Shown here: one piece after another, positions 27,660-37,187 of the stretch
How positions within the stretch are numbered: the stretch's first letter is position 1
How the letters are laid out: each line of letters opens with the position of its first letter
Assembly (NCBI RefSeq): GCF_030296835.1
Contig: NZ_AP027922.1
Coordinates: 930,001-994,000 of the forward strand
Direction of reading: 5' to 3'
DNA: 64,000 bases
From: Pseudoalteromonas sp. MM1
GTDB taxonomy: Bacteria > Pseudomonadota > Gammaproteobacteria > Enterobacterales > Alteromonadaceae
Made by a program: the position numbers and the translations under genes
Notes under the pieces: model-generated
Databases searched by the model: none
What the model was told of the DNA's origin: nothing
Seen by the model: only the letters and a program-made list of their open reading frames with translations

Positions 27660-28739
27660 ATGTCTTATTTATTAGATGCATTAAAGCAATCTCAACAAGC
27701 AGATATGAGCGCCGAGCAATATGATTTGCAGTCAGCGCAGTTAAAACAGCAACAAGCACTTACGCGCTATAAAAAAATAGTATGGTTACTAGGAGGCTCC
27801 ATTGCTGCATTCATTACTATAGCTGGTGGCTTTACGGCGGGTAAGTGGTTGCAAAGCAGTACATTATTAAAAGCAAACCAACCGGTTGGCATTGTTAGCA
27901 CTGATAGTAAAAAACAAAAACAAGCAGTAACAGATGAGCCAATAACAGCAAAAAATAATGCTGAAAAGCCTGTAACCTCCAGCGCTACAGAGACTGAAAA
28001 AAATAGTAATAAAGCTACAATTGAAGGGCAATGGGTATATGTGCAAACACCAACAGGTGTACAAAAAATGTTGCTTACTCCACAAGGGCAGTATATTCCT
28101 ATTAATGATAACCCGACGCAGCAACAAGGTTACAATGTGCAAACCCCAATAAATGCTAATGGGTACAATCAAAATACGCTTAATCAGCCAGTTTATAATG
28201 CACAATTACCTAACACGCAAAGTTATAATCCACTTGCTTATAACGCACATGGCCAAAACGCACAATTTATGCAGCCGCAAATGCAAAATACAAGCTCAGC
28301 AGGCTTAGATATGAGCAAGTATAAAGTGCTCGGAAAACCCCTTGGTGCTGAAAGCTCAACAAGTCCTCAATCGACTCAAAGCGACCCTGAGCTTGACGCT
28401 GTACCGAGCAAGTTAAAAGATGCCTTTGCGCAGGCGATAAAAGACTCGGAGCAAGAGCAAGATTACGAAGTAACGCAGGCATCACGCAGCTCCTCCCGAG
28501 TCGAACCGGTTGAATTATTACCGGATGGTTTACAAGCCATGCTGCCAAGCATTAAATACCAAGCACACATATACTCTTCAAGTGCGGATAAGCGCTGGAT
28601 AAAGCTCAATGGTAGAGAGTTGCATGAAGGAGAAAGTATAGGAGCACTAAAAGTTCGCGAAATTACCCCAGAGCAAAGTGTACTTGATTTTGATGGTTAT
28701 GAGTTTAGTCTAAAAGCACTTCAAGACTGGCCACAGTAA
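27660..28739 (+). CDS. gspB: GspB/ExeB-like secretin assembly protein
   Basis: A 359-aa inner-membrane protein. The N-terminus MSYLLDALKQSQQ is typical of the family, with one membrane helix at about residues 40-60. A long periplasmic linker rich in Asn, Gln and Tyr follows, with repeated YN units (residues 150-205). The C-terminal GspB domain (about 290-355) reads LPSIKYQAHIYSS, RWIKLNGRELHEGESI and VLDFDGYEFSLKALQDW. It probably works with the upstream ATPase in placing a secretin. No type II secretion structural genes lie in this window. Confidence 0.85.
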   Translation: MSYLLDALKQSQQADMSAEQYDLQSAQLKQQQALTRYKKIVWLLGGSIAAFITIAGGFTAGKWLQSSTLLKANQPVGIVSTDSKKQKQAVTDEPITAKNNAEKPVTSSATETEKNSNKATIEGQWVYVQTPTGVQKMLLTPQGQYIPINDNPTQQQGYNVQTPINANGYNQNTLNQPVYNAQLPNTQSYNPLAYNAHGQNAQFMQPQMQNTSSAGLDMSKYKVLGKPLGAESSTSPQSTQSDPELDAVPSKLKDAFAQAIKDSEQEQDYEVTQASRSSSRVEPVELLPDGLQAMLPSIKYQAHIYSSSADKRWIKLNGRELHEGESIGALKVREITPEQSVLDFDGYEFSLKALQDWPQ

Positions 28740-28751
28740 TATCGTTATATT

Positions 28752-28777
28752 AAAAAGCCGCAGTGAAGCGGCTTTTA
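28752..28777. terminator. Shared terminator of gspB and the HD-GYP gene
   Basis: AAAAGCCGC and GCGGCTTTT with an AGTGAA loop lie between convergent genes and touch the stop of the minus-strand gene, so it can act in both directions. Confidence 0.82.
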
Positions 28778-29971
28778 TTAAGGTAAAATCGAATTTTTAT
28801 AAAATCTTTCTAAATCAATATTATAATCCTTCGGCTTTACAGTTGACTCGAGTACATCGGCTGTTTTTTTATTGGCCAAGTCAATATCTTGTACTTCGGT
28901 ATAACGGCTATGCTTTGCACTGTAAAATGTTTTTACCACAGGTTTTAAAGGAGTGGTTGGGTTGCTTTGGGTTACTAGGCCAACTTTTTGACTTGAAAGC
29001 TTAACAAGAGTACCTACAGGATGAATGCCAATACATTGAATAAACTTAGTGAGTAGCTCACCATCAAAGCTATCAGGGCAGCCATCTTTTAAAATTTTAA
29101 ACGCTTTAATAGGCTCCATGCCTGCTTTGTAAACGCGTTCTGCCGTAAGTGCATCATATACATCAACAATTGACGCCATGCGCACGTATTGGCTTATCTC
29201 ATCGCCTTTTTTGGCAAATGGGTAGCCTTTGCCATCTAAGCGCTCATGGTGAAGGCCAGCAATATCTACAGCAATACCTGTTAACCCAGCTTCTTCCAAA
29301 ATTTGCTTAGAATAAAGAGCATGGTTTTGCATAATTTTGAATTCCTCATCACTAAAGCGGCCCGGTTTATTGAGCACTTCGTCAGGAATTTTAATTTTTC
29401 CTATGTCATGTAACAAAGCACCCGTAGTGAGCTCTACAATAATGTCGCGCTCTATGCCTAAGTGTTTTGCAAAAATACCCATTAAAATAGAGACATTTAT
29501 AGAGTGCTCAAGTAAGTAAGCATCTTTTTGGCGCATTTGCGTTAAGCAGGCTAGGGCATCTTGGTTTCTAAAAATAGAGTCCATAAAGCCACTAGCAAGC
29601 TCTTTAAAAGGTGCTATGTCTATATCTCTACCCGCTTTAATATCGCCAAAAGCTTTTTGCTGAAGTGTTTTAGCTTCATCGTAGAGCTTTTTAGCTTTGC
29701 CCATTTCTTGTTCGCTACTATGAACTTTAAGCCAAGGGTCGCGCTTTTTAACCTCAGCCTTAGGGGCCGGTGCCTGAGTGTCGGGCTCGGGGGTCGTTAA
29801 GGTTTTATCTGGATCTATTTCTATTTCTAAAATGCCCGCTTTTATGAGCTTATCAATACCCGCCTGAGTTTTAACCCAGCCTTGGTTTTTAATTTTAATA
29901 CGGCCCGTTTGCTTTGTAACATTTTGTACAAACATGCCAGGCTGTAACTGTGAAATAGAGATAACTTTCAA
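28778..29971 (-). CDS. HD-GYP domain protein, probable cyclic-di-GMP phosphodiesterase
   Basis: A 397-aa cytosolic protein. The N-terminal about 130 residues match the DUF3391 module (MKVISISQLQPGMFVQNV), and the HD-GYP domain covers about residues 140-320. All key motifs are present: ALLHDIGKIKIPDEVLNKPGRF, HHERLDGKGYP and SIVDVYDALTAERVYK. The full metal-ligand set predicts an active phosphodiesterase. It is a single-gene unit with its own promoter. Confidence 0.92.
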   Translation of the reverse strand: MKVISISQLQPGMFVQNVTKQTGRIKIKNQGWVKTQAGIDKLIKAGILEIEIDPDKTLTTPEPDTQAPAPKAEVKKRDPWLKVHSSEQEMGKAKKLYDEAKTLQQKAFGDIKAGRDIDIAPFKELASGFMDSIFRNQDALACLTQMRQKDAYLLEHSINVSILMGIFAKHLGIERDIIVELTTGALLHDIGKIKIPDEVLNKPGRFSDEEFKIMQNHALYSKQILEEAGLTGIAVDIAGLHHERLDGKGYPFAKKGDEISQYVRMASIVDVYDALTAERVYKAGMEPIKAFKILKDGCPDSFDGELLTKFIQCIGIHPVGTLVKLSSQKVGLVTQSNPTTPLKPVVKTFYSAKHSRYTEVQDIDLANKKTADVLESTVKPKDYNIDLERFYKNSILP

Positions 29972-30027
29972 TTTTTCGCTTCTGTAATGGGCCTTTCATC
30001 AATTAGTATTATTATACGCGGGAGCAT

Positions 30028-30058
30028 AAAAAAAAAGGCACTTTTAAGTGCCTTTTTT
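30028..30058 (-). terminator. Terminator after putA
   Basis: Nine A, then GGCACTT, a short loop, AAGTGCC and six T. On the minus strand it follows the putA stop by about 30 nt. Confidence 0.85.
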
Positions 30059-30086
30059 CATTTTTAGTTAATTAGTATTAGATGGT

Positions 30087-33000
30087 CTATTCGTCATCTT
30101 CTACTAAGGTCATCAGTGAGGTATTACCGCCAGATGCGGTTGTATCTATACTGATCGTTTTTTCAGTAATTAAGCGCTTAATTAACGTATCGTAATACTC
30201 TGAACTAATTACTGGCAAAATAGCGCCTTTACGCTGTGCAAGTTGTTGGCTGAAGTAACCTAAACGAGACGAACGTGCAGCAACCACAGCACCCGCTAAG
30301 TGAGGGTGAGCCAAAATAGCTTGTAGCTGATTAGGCTTTGCAACCTGGAACACGCCCTCTGCAACGCCTGTAGCAATAAACTTATCTTTAAAAGCTACTG
30401 CTTCATCATAAAATAGCTCTGATGCTACTGTGATTACTGTATTACCTGCAGCAAGCGCGGTAATAATTGAAAGCGCCCAAAAGTTGAATGATGTGCTTTT
30501 ATCTGCATAACACACTACACAACCACGCGCTTCAAGGTGCAAGGTATTCGATTCACCAGTAGGCCCAGGCAAAGTAGTAAACTTACGCATGTGTTTTTCT
30601 AAGCGGTTAAGTTGTGCACGCGCCTCTGAAAGCGTTAATGCTAAATCATCTGCTAGGTCATCAATAATTTCGACCGTTGCCACTTTAGCAAGTAACTGAC
30701 GAACAGCCGACACACGGTCATTTAACGGTGTGGCACGCCAAATTTTCTCATCACGCATTGAGTTAGCCATTAGCTTTTTAACTTGCTCGTTTGCACCGCT
30801 GTAATGGTGTAAATCAAGCTCATCAGGCGTTAAGTTAGTCATTTGCACGTTATCAGGAGATGCTTTTTCTTTTACTAAACGCTGCAGGTAGTTAGGTCCA
30901 CCGGCTTTAGGGCCAGTACCCGATAAACCACGGCCACCAAATGGTTGCACACCTACAATGGCACCAATCATGTTACGGTTTACGTATACATTGCCCGCAC
31001 GCGACATTTTAGCTAGGTACTCACAACGCTCTTCAATACGTGAATGAATACCCATTGTTAAGCCGTAACCTGTGTTGTTTATTTGGTCAATTACATTGTC
31101 TATATCATTCGCTTTAAAACGAACAATGTGTACACATGGGCCAAATACTTCACGTTTGAGTACTGATAAATCTTTTATTTCGTATAAACGAGGCGCAAAG
31201 AAGTAGGCTCCGTTTTGCGTGTTATCAGGGATCTTACACTCGTAATGAAGTGTTGCATTACCTTTTAAGTATTCAACATGATCATTTAGCGTTTTAAGGG
31301 CTTTTTCGTCAATTACAGGGCCAACGTCGGTAGAAAGTAATGACGGGTCGCCAATATGCAGCTCTGCCAGTGCACCTTTAAGCATGTCAATAATGCCATC
31401 GGCTACGTCTTCTTGAATAAACAACACGCGTAGTGCAGAACAGCGCTGACCGGCACTTTGGAAACCAGAACTTATTACATCATCAACAACTTGCTCTGGT
31501 AGCGCTGTTGAATCAACAATCATACAGTTTTGGCCACCAGTTTCTGCAATTAACGGTACTTGAATATCGTTACGCGCAGCGAGAGTTTGTGAAATAAGTG
31601 TGCCAGTCTCTGTTGAGCCTGTGAACATTACAGCTTGAATGCGCTCATCTGGTACAATTGTTTTACCGACCTCAGAACCACGGGCAATAACTGGCTGTAC
31701 CACGTGTTCAGGTAAGCCAACCGAAAGCATTAACTCAATAGCACGAAGTGCAATTAAGCTTGTTTGTTCTGCAGGTTTTGCAATAACCGTATTACCAGTC
31801 ACAATGGCAGCTGCAACTTGGCCTAAGAAAATAGCAAGTGGGAAGTTCCACGGACTAATACATAAAATTACACCGCGTGCTTCAAAACGCTCATCGCTTG
31901 CAAGTTCTTCTGCGCGTGCAGCGTAGTAACGACAAAAATCAACGGCTTCACGTACTTCGTCAATACCGTCTTGGGCAATTTTACCGGCTTCTTTAATACA
32001 TATAGCTACGAGCTCGTCGTGGTGACGTTCTAAAATATCTGCCACACGGCGTAACAAATTAGCACGCTCTTTTACAGATGTTTGCGACCATGACTCAAAT
32101 GCCGCTTCTGCATTGGCCAAAATATCTTTCATCTCATCGCTAGATTGTAATTTAACGTGGCCAATAATTTCGTTGTGATTAGCTGGATTTTTAACAGCTA
32201 ATGCGCCTTGTGGTACTTGGCTTTGGTCAATTAAATGCTCATTAAACCAGCTTTCAAGATTCGTTTTGAATGGCGTAATTGCATTAATATCAGTTAAGTC
32301 CATGCCTTTAGAGTTAGCACGTTCGTCGCCGTATAAGTCAATTGGCATTTTTATTTGCGTATTGTACTTATTACGTAAACCTTGCAGTGTTTCTACAGGG
32401 TCTGGAAGAAGTGACTCAACAGGTTTAGTGGTATCTACAATGGCGTTTACAAACGATGAGTTTGCGCCATTTTCAAGTAAACGACGAACTAGGTAGGCAA
32501 GTAGGTCTTCGTGCTGGCCAACAGGTGCATAAACACGGCATTGAATTTTTTCTTCAGTTACGATTTGATCAAATAAAGATTCGCCCATACCGTGTAAACG
32601 CTGAAATTCAAATCCAGTGTTATCGCCTTTAGCAACTTCTAAAATAGTGGCCGCAGTGTAAGCGTTATGTGTTGCAAATTGCGGATACAGTACATCGCGC
32701 GCTTCTAACATTCTTATTGCACAGGCTTTGTAAGATACATCGGTCGTTGCTTTACGGGTAAACACTGGGTAGTGCTCTAAACCATCTTGTTGTGTGGTTT
32801 TGATTTCTGTATCCCAGTAGGCACCTTTTACAAGGCGAACCATCATTTTACGGCCTACGCGAGTAGCAAGTTCAGTTACCCATTCAATAACAAAAATAGC
32901 GCGCTTTTGGTATGCTTGTACGGCTAAACCAAAACCTTGCCAGTTACCTAAATCTTCATCGCTAAATACCGCTTCAATTACATCTAACGAAATATCTAAG

Positions 33001-33896
33001 CGGTCAGCTTCTTCGGCATCAACCGTAAAGCCAATGTCGTACTTTTTAGCAGCCAGTGCGAGTTCTTTTAATTTAGGTACAATTTCGGCCATTACACGGT
33101 CTTTATGTGTAAACTCATAACGTGGATGAATAGCTGAAAGTTTAACTGAAATACCTGGGCTTTTAACTGGGCCACGGCCATTTGCCGCTTTACCAATAGC
33201 ATGGATTGCGTTCATGTAGCTATCGAAGTAACGCTTAGCATCTTTCATGGTGCGCGCGCCTTCGCCTAGCATGTCGTATGAGTAAACGTAGCCTTTTTGC
33301 TCTTTTTCAGCTGCGCGTTCAATGGCTTCGTCAATGGTGCGACCCATAACGAACTGCTTACCCATAATTTTCATGGCAAAGTTTACAGATTTGCGAATAA
33401 CAGGTTCGCCTAAACGACCAATGGTCTTTTTAAGCATACCAAATTGCTGTTCTTTAGTTTTATCTGTGTAGTTAACCATTTTACCGGTTACTAATAAGCC
33501 CCATGAAGAAGCATTTACGAATAAAGAATCACTGCTTCCTAAATGAGAACTCCAATCACCTTTAGCAAGTTTGTCTCGAATTAACGTATCTTGCGTGGCT
33601 TTGTCTGGTACACGAAGTAAGGCTTCGGCCAAACACATTAACACTACACCTTCTTCACTTGAGAGTGAAAATTCATTTAAAAGTGCGTCTACACCGCTTT
33701 GACCGTCTTGATCTTTTCGAATGTTTAAAACAATCTGGCGAGCTCTTTCCCATGCACGGCTTCGTGCTTTAACACCCACTTCTGCAAGTGGTAAAATATG
33801 ATCAATAACAGCATTTTCATCAATGCGGTAAAAATCACGAATTTTCTGTCTTGTAGGACAGGTTGTTGTCAAATCGCCATTGAATAACATAAGCAA
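30087..33896 (-). CDS. putA: Bifunctional proline dehydrogenase / P5C dehydrogenase
   Basis: Oxidises proline to glutamate in two steps. Order: helical arm (1-115), FAD-dependent PRODH barrel (about 150-500; KLSAIHPRYE, RLVKGAYWDTEIK, YAPVGQHEDLLAYLVRRLLENGANSSFV), P5C dehydrogenase (about 560-1060; SPWNFPLAIF, catalytic Cys in SAGQRCSALR) and a C-terminal ALDH-like domain of about 200 residues. At 1269 aa it is a type-B PutA without the N-terminal ribbon-helix-helix of E. coli, so it cannot repress itself; the divergent Lrp-type gene probably regulates it. The ATG at 33896 has an AAGG site; a second ATG two codons on is possible. Confidence 0.96.
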   Translation of the reverse strand: MLMLFNGDLTTTCPTRQKIRDFYRIDENAVIDHILPLAEVGVKARSRAWERARQIVLNIRKDQDGQSGVDALLNEFSLSSEEGVVLMCLAEALLRVPDKATQDTLIRDKLAKGDWSSHLGSSDSLFVNASSWGLLVTGKMVNYTDKTKEQQFGMLKKTIGRLGEPVIRKSVNFAMKIMGKQFVMGRTIDEAIERAAEKEQKGYVYSYDMLGEGARTMKDAKRYFDSYMNAIHAIGKAANGRGPVKSPGISVKLSAIHPRYEFTHKDRVMAEIVPKLKELALAAKKYDIGFTVDAEEADRLDISLDVIEAVFSDEDLGNWQGFGLAVQAYQKRAIFVIEWVTELATRVGRKMMVRLVKGAYWDTEIKTTQQDGLEHYPVFTRKATTDVSYKACAIRMLEARDVLYPQFATHNAYTAATILEVAKGDNTGFEFQRLHGMGESLFDQIVTEEKIQCRVYAPVGQHEDLLAYLVRRLLENGANSSFVNAIVDTTKPVESLLPDPVETLQGLRNKYNTQIKMPIDLYGDERANSKGMDLTDINAITPFKTNLESWFNEHLIDQSQVPQGALAVKNPANHNEIIGHVKLQSSDEMKDILANAEAAFESWSQTSVKERANLLRRVADILERHHDELVAICIKEAGKIAQDGIDEVREAVDFCRYYAARAEELASDERFEARGVILCISPWNFPLAIFLGQVAAAIVTGNTVIAKPAEQTSLIALRAIELMLSVGLPEHVVQPVIARGSEVGKTIVPDERIQAVMFTGSTETGTLISQTLAARNDIQVPLIAETGGQNCMIVDSTALPEQVVDDVISSGFQSAGQRCSALRVLFIQEDVADGIIDMLKGALAELHIGDPSLLSTDVGPVIDEKALKTLNDHVEYLKGNATLHYECKIPDNTQNGAYFFAPRLYEIKDLSVLKREVFGPCVHIVRFKANDIDNVIDQINNTGYGLTMGIHSRIEERCEYLAKMSRAGNVYVNRNMIGAIVGVQPFGGRGLSGTGPKAGGPNYLQRLVKEKASPDNVQMTNLTPDELDLHHYSGANEQVKKLMANSMRDEKIWRATPLNDRVSAVRQLLAKVATVEIIDDLADDLALTLSEARAQLNRLEKHMRKFTTLPGPTGESNTLHLEARGCVVCYADKSTSFNFWALSIITALAAGNTVITVASELFYDEAVAFKDKFIATGVAEGVFQVAKPNQLQAILAHPHLAGAVVAARSSRLGYFSQQLAQRKGAILPVISSEYYDTLIKRLITEKTISIDTTASGGNTSLMTLVEDDE

Positions 33897-34016
33897 CCCT
33901 TAGGAATGTTAATATGTAAATAGTAGAGCAAATATTTGCGCTTGTGCTTAAGAGCTAAAGCAACTTTGCTACCAATAAATTACCAGTGATGTAATGCGTG
34001 CATTCTAATTAAATTT

Positions 34017-34031
34017 CAGCAGAATATGCTG
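34017..34031. promoter_or_regulatory. Lrp-type operator between putA and its regulator
   Basis: CAGCAGAATATGCTG matches the Lrp consensus YAGHAWATTWTDCTR at 13 of 15 positions and is flanked by AAATTT repeats that extend the dyad. It lies in the divergent promoter region, about 120 nt from the putA start and 66 nt from the regulator start. Confidence 0.6.
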
Positions 34032-34096
34032 GTTAAATTTCGCGAATTACGATAATTTACAGGGCATAATTTCAACTTATCCGTATAAAATTCTGT

Positions 34097-34579
34097 ATGA
34101 CAAGTCCAAATAGATTACGCCTGCTTGATCGTATTGATTTAGCAATTTTAGACGTTCTTCAAAAGAACGGCAGAATTTCCAATGTTAACCTAGCAAAACA
34201 GGTTAATTTAAGTCCTAGCCCATGCCTTGACCGTGTAAAACGTTTAGAGCAAGAAGGCTATATAGAAGGGTACTTTGCAAAGCTTAGCGAACAAAAGCTG
34301 AATCAGAGCTTAGTAGCACATGTGCAAGTGTCTTTAGTAACTTCTAACACGGCCGTTTTTAAAGTATTTAAAGAGCATATACTTAAAATTGAGCAAGTTG
34401 TAGAGTGCGATATGGTAGCAGGAGGGTACGATTACCTGCTAAAAATTAGGGTCTCGAATATGGATGAGTACCGACAGGTGCTAGGTGATTTGGTCGACAT
34501 TCCGGGAGTAGGTACTCACCACACTTACATGGTAATAGAAAAAATTAAGCAGGACCCTGGTTTACGCTTAGATGTTTAA
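34097..34579 (+). CDS. Lrp/AsnC-family regulator, probable PutR
   Basis: A 160-aa Lrp-type regulator. The N-terminal HTH (LDRIDLAILDVLQKNGRISNVNLAKQVNLSPSPCLDRVKRLEQEG) is followed by an AsnC ligand-binding domain (about residues 70-150; MVAGGYDYLLKIRVSNMDEY). It is divergent from putA, the arrangement of PutR regulators that activate proline catabolism in response to proline. Function is inferred from position and family. Confidence 0.88.
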   Translation: MTSPNRLRLLDRIDLAILDVLQKNGRISNVNLAKQVNLSPSPCLDRVKRLEQEGYIEGYFAKLSEQKLNQSLVAHVQVSLVTSNTAVFKVFKEHILKIEQVVECDMVAGGYDYLLKIRVSNMDEYRQVLGDLVDIPGVGTHHTYMVIEKIKQDPGLRLDV

Positions 34580-34616
34580 AAACCAAACACTGATGACAAT
34601 GCATTACACACACATT

Positions 34617-34643
34617 AAAAAAGCACCTAAGGGTGCTTTTTTA
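34617..34643 (+). terminator. Terminator after the Lrp-family gene
   Basis: AAAAAAGCACC and GGTGCTTTTTT with a TAAG loop, about 40 nt after the stop. Confidence 0.85.
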
Positions 34644-34692
34644 ATGTTTAGCCGGCGGCTAGTAAACTTATGTTAACCAAAGTTTAGGTTAA

Positions 34693-35298
34693 TTATGCCC
34701 ATCCTTCGTAGCGCTTACGGCGCGAAAGTACCACGGTAAGTATAATACCTAAAAATAAGCCTATAAAAGCAATAGCGCCACCATATGTAAGTAGTTGGCG
34801 TTTTTCTTTTGCAGTGGCTGCTTGTTTTTGAGCACGTTCTTGCTCAAGTGTTGTTTGCAGCTCAGTAATTTGCTGATTAAGCAATTTGTTTTGATTAGTT
34901 AAGCTTTGATTTTGCTCTTGTAGCTGTGGCATCTCAACTTGTGCTTGGCGCAGTTTATTTTGCACTGTGCTCATTTCGTTACTAAGCGTTTGATATTGCT
35001 GATGAAGCCCTGGTGTTTGCGATATAAATTTAGACTCAACCCAACCTTCACGGTCTTTATCGTCTTTTATTTTTATAAAGCCGTTTTCTTCAGTTGATAG
35101 CACGGTCAATTTAGTGCCCGCATCTACAGAGCCAAGTAAGCGGTAGTTTTTACCTGCGCCTGAGCGCATAAAGGTATATAGATTGTCGATTATATAAGCT
35201 GAATTTGCATCTGATGAATTGGTTGTTTGAGCTTCTTGTGCTTGGCTTATAAACGAGGTGGCTGTTAAAAGTAGCCCTAGTAAACAGTGTTTTAGCAT
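34693..35298 (-). CDS. ygiM: YgiM-like SH3-domain membrane protein
   Basis: A 201-aa protein with signal peptide (residues 1-20), a bacterial SH3 domain at about 32-95 (YTFMRSGAGKNYRLLGSVDAGTKL; GWVESKFIS), a coiled-coil rich in Gln, Leu and Glu (about 100-165), then one membrane helix and a basic tail (SRRKRYEGWA). This is the TIGR04211 plan. Its divergent neighbour is a CYTH-CHAD triphosphatase, the same pairing as ygiM-ygiF in E. coli. Confidence 0.88.
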   Translation of the reverse strand: MLKHCLLGLLLTATSFISQAQEAQTTNSSDANSAYIIDNLYTFMRSGAGKNYRLLGSVDAGTKLTVLSTEENGFIKIKDDKDREGWVESKFISQTPGLHQQYQTLSNEMSTVQNKLRQAQVEMPQLQEQNQSLTNQNKLLNQQITELQTTLEQERAQKQAATAKEKRQLLTYGGAIAFIGLFLGIILTVVLSRRKRYEGWA

Positions 35299-35513
35299 TT
35301 ATCTACCTTGTTAGTCTATCCGTGTCCGTTGTGGTTGTGATTGAGATTTTCACATAAGTAGTCAGATAGTATGGATTAAACGCATTAATAGCAAGGTTGA
35401 TATTGTAACCCGATGCAGGCATTGCTCAGCCAAAAAGGTTAAAAAATTTGCAAAATGAGGTGGCTTTGTTTATTTTGAGCACTTATTTATTTTAAAGGTA
35501 ATCCTCAACCCTA

Positions 35514-37034
35514 ATGGATACTGAGATAGAACTGAAGTTTTTGGTATCAGATGCCGTTGTTCCACTGATCCCCTCGCTAATCACACAATTTGCTAAAACG
35601 GTTATTAATAAACCTTCACTTAGTTTGCAAAATGCCTATTACGATACCCCAAGTAGAGAGCTAAGAGCCCTTGATATAGGTTTCAGAACCCGCTGTGCCG
35701 ACAGCAAATGCGAACAAACAATAAAGCTAGCTGGCGAAGTTGTTGGCGGGCTTCACCAACGCCCCGAATACAACTTACCGATTGAATCAAATCGCCCTGA
35801 TTTATTAGCATTTAATAGGGCTATTTGGCCTCATTGTATGCAAGTAAATGCTATTAGCGACAATTTATATCCTATTTTTAGCACTAACTTTATTCGTCGT
35901 ACTTGGTTAATTGAAACACCAAATGGCGCAAAAATTGAAGTAGTGTTAGATAAAGGCGAAATAGCAGCATCAGGTAAGGTTGATATTATAAGCGAGCTCG
36001 AAATAGAGCTTGTTGAGGGCAACAGAGACGAGCTATTTGCTTTGGCAGATAAACTTGTTAGCCAAAACTGTATTCGCTTAGGGCTTTATTCAAAAGCAGC
36101 TAGAGGCTACCGACTAGCCGATGAAACACCGCTAAAACCAAGTAAGTCTATTGGGTTTGTAAAATTAAAAAAACAAGCAACTCAAGAGCAAGCTCTGATT
36201 GAGGCCATGAATTTTGGTATTCGTTTTGTGCAAAAGCATGAGCAGTGCTACTTTGACAAACCGAGTTTAAAAACGCTCAAACGCGTGACTGACGGCATTA
36301 GTTTAATTAGACATAATTTTTGGTTGTTTGACGATATTGTAAGTAAAGATAGCACTGAACAATTAAGAACTGAATTAAAGTGGCTTTTAAGTGAATTAGC
36401 TTGGGTTGAAAATGCCATTCAGTTAAAAACTTATACATCTAAACGCCATGCTTTTTATAAAAAAATAAATGCAGCGCCTGCATTAGCGCAAGTTATTAAC
36501 GATTTAAAAGAGCTTCAGCCCAGCATTGATGATATTAATGCGCTATTTCAAAGTGCACGCTACAACCGCTTATTGCTTTCGCTAACTACTTGGTTGGTAG
36601 ATAAACAATGGCGTAAGTTTTGGGGGCAAACTCAACTACAAGCCGCAGAGCAGCCAGTGGCTAAAATTGCTAAACGTTTATTTAATAAAGATTGGCAAAA
36701 TTTAGATAAGTTACTTCCGAAGGAACAAACGCTTACAGCAAAAGACTATTTAGGCTTACGCACACAGCTAGAAAACAGCTTGTTAAGTGGTAATTGTTTA
36801 GGGTCATTGTTTGACAAAGAAGAGCGCTTAGAATTTAGACTACCCTGGTTGGATATTTCACATGGTATGTACGAGCTCAGCACGCTGGAATATTTAAAGC
36901 AGCTTTGCTGTGGGCAAGAAGACGAGCAATTGGCTAAAATTCAACAGTGGCTAGATCAAAAGTCAGATTACCTAGTTAGTGCAATGGAGCAAAGTCGTTT
37001 AGCGTCTTTTGATATAGAGCCTTACTGGCAGTAA
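35514..37034 (+). CDS. ygiF: CYTH-CHAD protein, inorganic triphosphatase
   Basis: A 506-aa protein. The CYTH motif ExExK is EIELK at residues 4-8, and the tunnel-fold strands run to about residue 205. The second half is a helical CHAD domain (about 220-500) rich in basic residues and histidines, thought to bind polyphosphate. E. coli YgiF with this plan hydrolyses inorganic triphosphate. Neighbourhood with ygiM supports the assignment. Confidence 0.88.
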   Translation: MDTEIELKFLVSDAVVPLIPSLITQFAKTVINKPSLSLQNAYYDTPSRELRALDIGFRTRCADSKCEQTIKLAGEVVGGLHQRPEYNLPIESNRPDLLAFNRAIWPHCMQVNAISDNLYPIFSTNFIRRTWLIETPNGAKIEVVLDKGEIAASGKVDIISELEIELVEGNRDELFALADKLVSQNCIRLGLYSKAARGYRLADETPLKPSKSIGFVKLKKQATQEQALIEAMNFGIRFVQKHEQCYFDKPSLKTLKRVTDGISLIRHNFWLFDDIVSKDSTEQLRTELKWLLSELAWVENAIQLKTYTSKRHAFYKKINAAPALAQVINDLKELQPSIDDINALFQSARYNRLLLSLTTWLVDKQWRKFWGQTQLQAAEQPVAKIAKRLFNKDWQNLDKLLPKEQTLTAKDYLGLRTQLENSLLSGNCLGSLFDKEERLEFRLPWLDISHGMYELSTLEYLKQLCCGQEDEQLAKIQQWLDQKSDYLVSAMEQSRLASFDIEPYWQ

Positions 37035-37187
37035 TATATTTAAGCAGGTGTTGGAGTATTGGCACCTGCTTTAACCTTTCTAAATCTTCTTGATTTAATA
37101 ACCTCTTAATTTTTACGTAATAAAAATGGTGCGTTAGTCACTCGTTAACTATGCTTATAGTCATAAATCTACAATGGTAAGACTAGA

